From NCBI GenBank assembly GCA_903958995.1, contig CAJBVG010000150.1, forward strand, positions 1 through 7,619: 7,619 bases of DNA, written 5' to 3'. The stretch comes from an uncultured bacterium (GTDB lineage Bacteria; Bacteroidota; Bacteroidia; Sphingobacteriales; Sphingobacteriaceae). Under the pieces are notes generated by a model, which was not told where the DNA came from, searched no databases, and saw nothing but the letters and a program-made list of their open reading frames with translations. Positions 1 through 5,357 of the stretch are shown one piece after another (the first letter of the stretch is position 1; each line of letters begins with the position of its first letter). The position numbers and the translations under genes were made by a program.

Positions 1-50
1 GCACCGAACCCTGTCTGCGCCAGGCAGGGAAGCGAAGCGAAGTTGAGGGG
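1..50. repeat. Hairpin-bearing intergenic repeat, copy 1
   Basis: This is the first of two identical 50-bp copies (the other is at 83-132). It contains an inverted repeat, CCCTGTCTG (9-17) and CAGGCAGGG (21-29), with a 3-nt loop CGC. Read as plus-strand RNA, all nine positions pair, including one U-G wobble (14 with 24); on the minus strand that position becomes an A-C mismatch. A short GAAGC tandem (29-42) follows, then TTGAGGGG (43-50). The similarity to the other copies continues past this block: TTGAGGGGCGTGA and an A-rich tail (43-68) recur at 161-187. No U-tract follows the hairpin, so it is not an intrinsic terminator. The copy touches the window edge and may extend further left. I infer an interspersed intergenic repeat; its function is unknown. 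Confidence 0.85.
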
Positions 51-82
51 CGTGAGTTTAAAAATAATACTAAATCTTGATC

Positions 83-132
83 GCACCGAACCCTGTCTGC
101 GCCAGGCAGGGAAGCGAAGCGAAGTTGAGGGG
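83..132. repeat. Hairpin-bearing intergenic repeat, copy 2
   Basis: This is a base-for-base copy of 1-50, offset by 82 bp, with the same hairpin (stem 91-99 with 103-111, loop 100-102). After its final TTGAGGGG (125-132) the sequence departs from copy 1 for 28 bp, then TTGAGGGG occurs again at 161-168 and the copy 1 tail resumes. Copy 2 therefore reads as a full unit interrupted by a 28-bp insert and an 8-bp duplication. Confidence 0.85.
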
Positions 133-168
133 TTTGGCATTTCTGATAATGCAAATTAACTTGAGGGG
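125..168. repeat. 8-bp direct repeats flanking a 28-bp insert
   Basis: TTGAGGGG occurs at 125-132 and again at 161-168, bracketing 28 bp (133-160). The insert contains a small inverted repeat, GCATT (137-141) and AATGC (148-152), with a 6-nt loop. Removing 36 bp would restore copy 2 of the hairpin repeat to the same order as copy 1, including the CGTGA and A-rich tail. This resembles a target-site duplication around a very small insert, or a replication-slippage product. Nothing in 28 bp can encode a transposase, so any mobility would have to be supplied elsewhere. Confidence 0.5.
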
Positions 169-184
169 CGTGAATTGAAAAAAT

Positions 185-212
185 AATTTAAAATTTAGAA
201 TTTAGAATTTAG
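185..212. repeat. 7-bp tandem array (AATTTAG) at the recG 3' end
   Basis: The array has four consecutive 7-bp units: one AATTTAA (185-191) and three exact AATTTAG (192-212). The last unit ends at the base before the recG stop codon (TTA on the plus strand, 213-215). In recG mRNA these units would read as CTAAATT repeats directly after the stop. The complementary unit CTAAATT appears again in the parA upstream region (4087-4093). The array is AT-rich with no strong hairpin. Confidence 0.75.
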
Positions 213-2312
213 TTAAGAGATTCTGCCCCACGCTTCTCTGCTCTTGGCAGAAGCGGCTAAGTGTCTTCTTAGATCAGCATAGTATGGGTGTTGAAGTGTT
301 GGATCCACATCAACAATTTCTTGCGCCATGATGCGTGCCTCTTGAAGTATTTTTTGATCTTTCGCTAAATCGGCAATGTGTAAATCGAGCACACCACTTT
401 GTTGCGTGCCTTGCAAATCGCCAGGACCACGAAGTTGTAAATCGATTTCGGCAATTTCAAAACCGTTATTGGTTTTTACCATGGTGTTGATTCGTGTTTT
501 GGCATCACTGCTTAATTTATTTCCACTCATTAAAATGCAATACGATTGTTCGGCACCACGCCCAACTCGTCCGCGTAACTGATGGAGTTGCGATAATCCG
601 AAACGCTCGGAGTTCTCAATAACCATTACACTTGCGTTAGGTACGTTTACCCCTACTTCGATAACGGTAGTGGCTACCATTATTTGAGTTTCTTTATTAA
701 TGAAGCGTTGCATCTCATAATCCTTATCCTTCGATTTCATTTTTCCGTGAACAATACTCACGTTATATTTTGGTCGAGGGAATGCACGTGTAATGCTTTG
801 GTAACCTTCTTCTAAATTTATTAAATCGAGTTTCTCCGATTCTTTAATCAGTGGGTAAACTATATACACCTGACGACCTTTGGCAATTTCTTTTTCTAAG
901 AAGCCAAATAATTTTAATCGGTGGGTTTCAAATTGGTGAATGGTTTCAATTGGTTTTCTTCCTTTCGGCAATTCATCAATTACAGAAGTATCTAAATCGC
1001 CGTAAAGTGTCATGGCCAAAGTACGTGGTATTGGTGTGGCTGTCATCACTAACACATGTGGCGCTTGTACATTTTTCTTCCATAACTTAGAGCGTTGCTC
1101 TACACCAAAACGATGTTGCTCATCGATAATCACCATTCCTAAATTTTTGAATACTACAGGGTCCTCAATGAGGGCATGCGTACCGAGTAGTATATCAATT
1201 TCTCCTGCGGCTAATTCGGCTAAGAGTTCTCTGCGTTCTTTTGTTTTTGAAGAACCTGTTAAAATTTTTATGTTCAAGTCCATCCCATTCAACAATTCCG
1301 ATAAGCTTACAAAGTGTTGCTGGGCAAGGATCTCCGTAGGTGCCATTAAGCACGCTTGGAATCCATTATCGATTGCCAATAGCATAGTGAGTAATGCCAC
1401 AATAGTTTTTCCAGAGCCTACATCACCTTGCAATAAGCGATTCATTTGGAAACCTGTATTGGTATCGCCACGAATTTCTTTCACCACACGTTTTTGCGCA
1501 TCGGTTAATTCAAAAGGTAATTGATTGCTGTAAAAATGATTGAACTTCTCTCCTACTTTAGAAAAAATAAATCCTTTCGAATTTAATTTTCTACCCTTAT
1601 TGGCTTGTAGTAATTTTATTTGAATAAGAAATAATTCTTCGAATTTTAGTCGAGCCTGTGCACGTTGCAATTGTTTTGGATTCGTAGGGAAGTGAACTTC
1701 CTTCATCGCTTCCGCACGAGGCATCATTTTATATTTATCAATAATATTTTTAGGGAGGAATTCTTGAAACTCTTGCTCGGCTTGCATCATCAAAAGCTTT
1801 TGCAATTTCATGATGCCTTTAGAGTCGAGGAAAAATGTTTTTAATTTTTCTGTCGATGAATACACCGGCTGTAAAGCGGTTGCGTTTTCTAATTTAAAAT
1901 CCTTAGTGAGTTCCATTTCCGGATGCACAATGTTAATGCGCATTCCGTATGCATTCGGCTTCCCGAATACCACGTATTCTTGTCCGACGATGATGGCCTT
2001 CTCTACCCACTTGATGCCTTGGAACCAAACCAGTTCCATGGTTCCAGTATGATCTTCAACGGTAGCTACTAAACGTTTTCCACGGCGTTCGCCTACTAAT
2101 TGTTTAGAGGTAATTTTCCCGCGAAACTGAATATAGGGTAAATCAACATCTACTTCGTTGATGGTGTAGAATTTTGTTTTATCGATGTAACGAAAAGGGT
2201 AGTGACGAAGAAAATCGCCGAAGGTAAAGATGCCCAATTCTTTATTGATGACATCCGCTTTCGTCGGGCCAATTCCTTTCAAATATCCTATCGGTGTATC
2301 AAAAAAACTCAT
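213..2312 (-). CDS. recG: ATP-dependent DNA helicase RecG
   Basis: RecG is a cytoplasmic superfamily 2 helicase that regresses stalled replication forks and migrates branched DNA such as Holliday junctions. The 699-aa product has the usual family length and domain order. An N-terminal region has a helix-hairpin-helix-like LKGIGPTKA (11-19) and an OB-fold wedge domain (about 55-150). Helicase motifs follow: Walker A GDVGSGKT (296-303), the DEQH box (397-400), TATP (424-427), and in the second RecA-like lobe the QLRGRVGRG motif VI (578-586). The downstream region keeps the LQLRGPGDLQGTQQSG motif (625-640) typical of RecG and Mfd. All expected catalytic residues are present, so the gene looks intact. 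The ATG (CAT at 2310-2312) gives the standard short N-terminus before the wedge domain. It is divergent from the transporter gene across a 63-bp gap, and no convincing -7 box of its own is visible there. The 3' end abuts a 7-bp tandem array. Confidence 0.98.
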   Translation of the reverse strand: MSFFDTPIGYLKGIGPTKADVINKELGIFTFGDFLRHYPFRYIDKTKFYTINEVDVDLPYIQFRGKITSKQLVGERRGKRLVATVEDHTGTMELVWFQGIKWVEKAIIVGQEYVVFGKPNAYGMRINIVHPEMELTKDFKLENATALQPVYSSTEKLKTFFLDSKGIMKLQKLLMMQAEQEFQEFLPKNIIDKYKMMPRAEAMKEVHFPTNPKQLQRAQARLKFEELFLIQIKLLQANKGRKLNSKGFIFSKVGEKFNHFYSNQLPFELTDAQKRVVKEIRGDTNTGFQMNRLLQGDVGSGKTIVALLTMLLAIDNGFQACLMAPTEILAQQHFVSLSELLNGMDLNIKILTGSSKTKERRELLAELAAGEIDILLGTHALIEDPVVFKNLGMVIIDEQHRFGVEQRSKLWKKNVQAPHVLVMTATPIPRTLAMTLYGDLDTSVIDELPKGRKPIETIHQFETHRLKLFGFLEKEIAKGRQVYIVYPLIKESEKLDLINLEEGYQSITRAFPRPKYNVSIVHGKMKSKDKDYEMQRFINKETQIMVATTVIEVGVNVPNASVMVIENSERFGLSQLHQLRGRVGRGAEQSYCILMSGNKLSSDAKTRINTMVKTNNGFEIAEIDLQLRGPGDLQGTQQSGVLDLHIADLAKDQKILQEARIMAQEIVDVDPTLQHPYYADLRRHLAASAKSREAWGRIS

Positions 2313-2360
2313 TGGTCTAAAAATAGAAAATATTATCGTGAAGGGCGAAAAGAATTTTGG

Positions 2361-2368
2361 TATGTTTG
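2361..2368 (+). promoter_or_regulatory. Candidate Bacteroidota -7 promoter box for the transporter gene
   Basis: TATGTTTG matches the Bacteroidota primary sigma consensus TAnnTTTG at every fixed position. It ends 7 bp before the chosen ATG (2376), so transcription would begin at or just before the start codon and give a leaderless or nearly leaderless mRNA. I see no good TTTG-type -33 element at the expected distance, so this rests on the -7 match alone. Confidence 0.45.
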
Positions 2369-2375
2369 CAGATAT

Positions 2376-3257
2376 ATGTTGAAGAAGAAAGAATACTTAC
2401 CCATCATTCTATTAATTGTACTTTCACTCATCTGGGGAAGCTCTTTTATCTTAATGAAAAATGGATTAAAAGTATATAGCGCAGCACAGGTAGCTACCAT
2501 GCGAATGTTCTTTTCTTTCCTCTGCTTACTCCCATTAACACTTAAACATATTTGGAAAATTCCATTACGAAAATATGGAATGATCACCTTAGTGGGATTA
2601 TTAGGCAATGGTATTCCTGCCATTTTATTTGCAACAGCACAAACCAAACTCAATAGTTCTACCGCGGGAGTATTAAACTGCTTAACGCCTTTGTTTACTT
2701 TGATTGTAGCGGCAGTATTTTTCAAACAAAAATTCGGCATTCAAAAAGTGGTGGGCGTGGTATTGGGATTATTTGGAGCAGTAACCTTAATTATGTTACG
2801 AAGCAATGGTAGCATTGATCCGAATTACACCTATGGCTTATATATTTTAGTAGCCACCATTTGTTATGCTTGGAGTGTGAACTTAATAAAGACATACTTG
2901 GCGGGTATGCCAGCGATATCTATTTCATCGATGGCTATATTGTTCATCGGACCAGCATACGGATATTATTTATTCGCACACACGGATTTCATGATTCGTA
3001 CGGAATTAGCTGATGGTGCCTTGCATGCCTTAGGGTATGTGTTTTTATTAGCTTTATTTGGTACCGCGATATCGTTGATCTTATTTAATAAGTTAGTACA
3101 AATCACTACACCGATTTTTGCATCATCGGTTACCTACTTAATTCCTATCGTCGCTATTTTTTGGGGCGCCATCGATGGCGAACCCATTACGATTATTCAT
3201 CTTATTGGGATGAGTGCTATTCTGTTTGGGGTGTATCTTGCGAATCGGACGAAATAG
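2376..3257 (+). CDS. EamA/DMT-superfamily membrane transporter
   Basis: This is a predicted 293-aa inner-membrane protein of the drug/metabolite transporter superfamily (EamA, RhaT/YdcZ-like). Members export or import small metabolites, amino acids or nucleotide-derived compounds; the substrate here cannot be told from sequence. About ten hydrophobic segments can be counted (near residues 8-27, 37-56, 66-86, 95-115, 122-141, 153-171, 181-200, 218-237, 244-264 and 271-289), forming two EamA halves. Family hallmarks are LIWGSSFILMKNG after the first segment, NCLTPLFTLIVAAVFF in the first half, and SSVTYLIPIVAIFWG in the second. The frame stays open upstream to 2202, but that part is antisense to recG and has no transporter homology. 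The ATG at 2376 gives MLKKKEY directly before the first membrane helix, with lysines on the cytoplasmic side, so I chose it. The TAG stop is the outer end of the palindrome shared with the convergent ParA gene. Confidence 0.93.
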   Translation: MLKKKEYLPIILLIVLSLIWGSSFILMKNGLKVYSAAQVATMRMFFSFLCLLPLTLKHIWKIPLRKYGMITLVGLLGNGIPAILFATAQTKLNSSTAGVLNCLTPLFTLIVAAVFFKQKFGIQKVVGVVLGLFGAVTLIMLRSNGSIDPNYTYGLYILVATICYAWSVNLIKTYLAGMPAISISSMAILFIGPAYGYYLFAHTDFMIRTELADGALHALGYVFLLALFGTAISLILFNKLVQITTPIFASSVTYLIPIVAIFWGAIDGEPITIIHLIGMSAILFGVYLANRTK

Positions 3258-3340
3258 TTCGTGTGCTCGTATGCTCGTGTGCTCGTGTGCTCGTATAATT
3301 CACGAGCAAACGAATAACGAGCACACTAGCACACGAACTA
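3255..3340. terminator. Stop-to-stop palindrome, likely bidirectional terminator
   Basis: This 86-bp imperfect palindrome lies between two convergent genes. The outer arms 3255-3277 and 3318-3340 pair at 21 of 23 positions, the outermost 13 perfectly (TAGTTCGTGTGCT with AGCACACGAACTA). An inner hairpin pairs 3288-3294 with 3302-3308 around a 7-nt loop, with a short 4-bp helix (3283-3286 with 3310-3313) between. The first three bases are the TAG stop of the transporter; the last three, CTA, are the TAG stop of the ParA gene on the other strand. Pairing does not continue beyond either stop. A T-rich stretch follows on the plus side (3342-3353), which fits termination of the transporter mRNA; the minus side has only a short T run. 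Terminator function is inferred. Confidence 0.65.
3263..3294. repeat. 8-bp tandem array (GTGCTCGT) in the left palindrome arm
   Basis: Four head-to-tail 8-bp units cover this stretch: GTGCTCGT (3263-3270), ATGCTCGT (3271-3278), then two more GTGCTCGT (3279-3294). The opposite arm carries complementary, less regular units (ACGAGCAA at 3302-3309, ACGAATA at 3310-3316, ACGAGCAC at 3317-3324, ACTAGCAC at 3325-3332). The palindrome is therefore a tandem array facing its own inverted version. Short-period units of this kind can expand or contract by slippage. Confidence 0.85.
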
Positions 3341-4075
3341 GATTTTCTTCTTTAATTCCGCCCAGAGCTCATGGTAAGCAAGCGCTGCGCGCGAGTAGGT
3401 AGAATACGAAACTAGAGGTGCTTCATAAATTCCCATACGTTCTACATCGCTTGAATAAGGAATGGCTGTTTTAAGAATATGTTTTTTCTTGGTGTATTCT
3501 TCAACAATATCATTGTGCATGTTTTTTCGTGAATCATACATCGAGAAAAATCCAAACACTTTATTTTTATCTAAATTATTTTCATTAAAAAATTCCATGA
3601 TCATATCATAACTACGTATGGATAGTACCGTTGGAATCATAGGCATTAAAATGATATCGGCTGCATGAAATAAATTTTCTGAAAGCAGAGATATTCCTGG
3701 AGGCGCATCAATAAATAATACATCATAATGTGCCGATAAATCTTTTAATGATTCTGCTAATTTTTTTCGAGATGATCTTTGGTCACCCAAATGTATATCC
3801 ATATTGCGAATCGAAAGATCTGCAGGGATAAGATCTAAATTCTCATATTCCGTTTCTTTAACGGCTTCAATAATTTCTGAATGCTGCCCAATTAAACTCT
3901 TCACTCCACCTTTTACTTTTGATTTCACACGGTAGTAAAAAGAGGTTGATGCTTGTGGATCTAAATCCCACAACAGGGTTCTATCTCCTTCTGATGCTGC
4001 AAGAGCTGCCATGTTTACTGAAGTGGCTGTTTTACCGACTCCACCTTTTAGATTGTATACTGCAATTGTTACCAT
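3338..4075 (-). CDS. ParA/Soj-family P-loop ATPase, no ParB partner nearby
   Basis: This is a 245-aa cytoplasmic ATPase of the ParA/MinD group, proteins that switch between ATP-bound dimer and monomer to position DNA or large complexes. The deviant Walker A KGGVGKT (10-16) has both the signature lysine K10 and the P-loop lysine K15. The A' motif is LLWDLDPQAS (34-43), and Walker B is VLFIDAPPG (119-127, D123). There is no N-terminal helix-turn-helix, so it is the short chromosomal/Soj type and not a plasmid type Ia ParA. Further conserved-looking blocks are LIPADLSIRNMD (82-93) and the lysine-rich end. No parB, parS-like site, chemotaxis, polyhydroxyalkanoate or cellulose gene adjoins it, so the cargo is unknown. 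From memory, LIPADLS...SRKKL...PPGISLLSEN resembles a ParA subgroup sometimes found near polyphosphate kinase or CHAD genes, but neither is in this window. It is transcribed alone, divergent from nif3 and convergent with the transporter. Confidence 0.92.
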   Translation of the reverse strand: MVTIAVYNLKGGVGKTATSVNMAALAASEGDRTLLWDLDPQASTSFYYRVKSKVKGGVKSLIGQHSEIIEAVKETEYENLDLIPADLSIRNMDIHLGDQRSSRKKLAESLKDLSAHYDVLFIDAPPGISLLSENLFHAADIILMPMIPTVLSIRSYDMIMEFFNENNLDKNKVFGFFSMYDSRKNMHNDIVEEYTKKKHILKTAIPYSSDVERMGIYEAPLVSYSTYSRAALAYHELWAELKKKI

Positions 4076-4083
4076 AGCAAAAA

Positions 4084-4130
4084 ATTCTAAATTCTAAGTT
4101 TAAATAGTAGGATTTAGGTTCTAAGTTAGG
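4084..4130. repeat. Degenerate 7-bp repeat upstream of the ParA gene
   Basis: ATTCTAA occurs twice in tandem (4084-4097); in another register this reads CTAAATT (4087-4093) and CTAAGTT (4094-4100). Decayed relatives (TAGGATT, TAGGTTC, TAAGTTA) follow to about 4130. CTAAATT is the reverse complement of the AATTTAG unit at the recG 3' end, so the same short element occurs at two junctions in opposite orientation. It lies 8 bp before the parA start, where the mRNA leader or promoter would be expected. Confidence 0.5.
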
Positions 4131-4165
4131 CAATTTATTAAAAAAAATATCTTAATTTGCTTAAT

Positions 4166-4228
4166 CACAATTCATAACTCACAACTCACAATTCATAACT
4201 CATAACTCACAATTACTAATTCCTAATT
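4166..4228. repeat. 7-bp tandem array (CAYAAYT) directly upstream of nif3
   Basis: Seven consecutive 7-bp units (4166-4214) all fit CAYAAYT: CACAATT, CATAACT, CACAACT, CACAATT, CATAACT, CATAACT, CACAATT. Two degenerate units, ACTAATT and CCTAATT, continue in register to 4228. At a higher level there is a 21-bp period: 4166-4186 and 4187-4207 differ at one base (4182 against 4203), with a third partial copy at 4208-4214. The array ends 7 bp before the chosen nif3 ATG. Variation is restricted to C/T at two positions. It is not a CRISPR, since no spacers exist. A weak -7-like TTAATTTG (4152-4159) lies just upstream, which would place the array in the 5' leader. Confidence 0.85.
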
Positions 4229-4235
4229 GAAAAAA

Positions 4236-5333
4236 ATGAAATTATCCGAAATCACCTCTTACCTCGAATCCATTGCTCCGCTAGCTTACCAGGAATCGTA
4301 TGACAATTCTGGGTTGTTAGTGGGTGATCCGAACATGGAGGTGAGTAAAGCGATTGTGAGTTTAGATTGCATAGAGGATGTGGTGGATGAAGCGATTCGT
4401 GAAGGAGCTAACCTTATCATCTCTCATCACCCTATAGTATTTTCAGGATTAAAGCGCTTTACGGGTAGTAATTACATTGAAAAGGTAGTGATGAAGGCCA
4501 TTAAAAACGACATCGCCCTATATGCTATACATACCAATTTAGATAATGTGCGACATGGAGTGAGTGGTAAAATAGCGGAACGTTTGGGATTAGAGAATGT
4601 GCAGGTATTAGAACCCAAAACAGGATTGTTGAGTAAACTTCAAACATTTGTACCCCACGATAAAGCAGGAGAAGTGCGTGATGCGCTATTTGCAGCAGGT
4701 GCTGGGCATATTGGAAACTACAGCGAGTGTAGCTTTAATAGCGAGGGGTATGGCACTTTTATGGGTAACGACCAAAGCAATGCCTACATCGGTGAGAAGA
4801 ATGTTTTACATACCGAGCCGGAGACTAAAGTGGAGGTAATATTACCGACACGACTTACTTCAAAAATATTAAAAGCTTTATTCTTGGCTCACCCTTATGA
4901 AGAGGTAGCTTATGAGCTTATTCGCATAGAAAATACGCACCAGGAAGTGGGCTCTGGAGTTATTGGAGAATTTCCGAAGGAACTTTCGGAAGGTGATTTT
5001 CTTCAATTATTAAAAACAGGCTTACAAACCAAAGTGGTTAGGCATACTCAAACCTTGGGTAAAACCATTAAAAAAGTAGCACTTTGCGGTGGTTCTGGTA
5101 GCTTTTTGCTAAAAAATGCACTCCAAGCGGGCGCCGATGCCTTTGTTACAGCGGATTATAAATATCACCAGTTCTTCGATGCGGAAGGTAAAATCCTTAT
5201 TGCAGACGTTGGACATTATGAAAGTGAGCAGTTTACGATGGATTTGTTATTGGGAAAAATTCAAAAAAAATTTCCTACCTTTGCCATCTGCCTGACAAAA
5301 TGCAACACCAATCCGGTATTTTATAGTATTTAA
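4236..5333 (+). CDS. NIF3/DUF34 family dinuclear-metal protein
   Basis: This 365-aa cytoplasmic protein belongs to the NIF3 (YbgI/YqfO, DUF34) family, toroidal hexamers with a dinuclear metal site. Databases often label it GTP cyclohydrolase 1 type 2, but the physiological reaction is poorly settled. Metal ligands are visible: H64-H65 in ISHHPIVFSG, D103 in IHTNLDN, and H327 with E331 in GHYESE. Between the two NIF3 halves lies the inserted PII/CutA-like domain (about 133-235), containing FVPHDKAGEVRDALFAAGAG and AHPYEEVAYEL, as in the longer YqfO-type members. Nothing key is missing. An in-frame TTG (4227) preceded directly by TAA would add three residues (MKK). I prefer the ATG at 4236 because the TTG overlaps the 7-bp tandem array and family members commonly begin MK-plus-helix. 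The gene is followed after 24 bp by the zinc-ribbon gene, with which it probably forms an operon. Confidence 0.95.
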   Translation: MKLSEITSYLESIAPLAYQESYDNSGLLVGDPNMEVSKAIVSLDCIEDVVDEAIREGANLIISHHPIVFSGLKRFTGSNYIEKVVMKAIKNDIALYAIHTNLDNVRHGVSGKIAERLGLENVQVLEPKTGLLSKLQTFVPHDKAGEVRDALFAAGAGHIGNYSECSFNSEGYGTFMGNDQSNAYIGEKNVLHTEPETKVEVILPTRLTSKILKALFLAHPYEEVAYELIRIENTHQEVGSGVIGEFPKELSEGDFLQLLKTGLQTKVVRHTQTLGKTIKKVALCGGSGSFLLKNALQAGADAFVTADYKYHQFFDAEGKILIADVGHYESEQFTMDLLLGKIQKKFPTFAICLTKCNTNPVFYSI

Positions 5334-5357
5334 AGGGTATAGACATAGATTTACAAA

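Noticed and set aside
9..29. Hairpin in the left-edge repeat as an intrinsic terminator
   Set aside because: No U-tract follows on either strand and the same hairpin is repeated 82 bp away; it fits an interspersed repeat better.
376..2052. Several plus-strand open frames (376-582, 851-1090, 1012-1524, 1810-2052) opposite recG
   Set aside because: They lie antisense to a fully conserved recG, their products have low-complexity or cysteine/serine-rich composition typical of shadow frames, and none shows a recognisable domain or its own promoter.
2318..2325. TATTTTTA on the minus strand as a -7 box for recG
   Set aside because: It is only 5 bp from the recG ATG, so transcription would start inside the gene. 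The recG promoter cannot be assigned from sequence.
2202..2375. N-terminal extension of the transporter by 58 residues upstream of the ATG at 2376
   Set aside because: The extension is mostly antisense to the start of recG, is basic and unrelated to the EamA family, and crosses the likely promoter box. The ATG at 2376 places the first membrane helix correctly.
2333..2740. 135-residue open frame on the minus strand across the recG/transporter gap
   Set aside because: It is a shadow of the transporter's first half, with no family resemblance.
4129..4165. Possible parS or operator for the ParA gene in the AT-rich intergenic gap
   Set aside because: I found no inverted repeat of parS type here; the region is A/T runs and heptamer repeats only.
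4166..4228. CRISPR array
   Set aside because: Units of 7 bp are contiguous with no spacers, and there are no cas genes.
4227..4235. TTG at 4227 as the nif3 start
   Set aside because: It overlaps the last unit of the heptamer array and adds only MKK before a good ATG at 4236. It cannot be excluded but is less likely.
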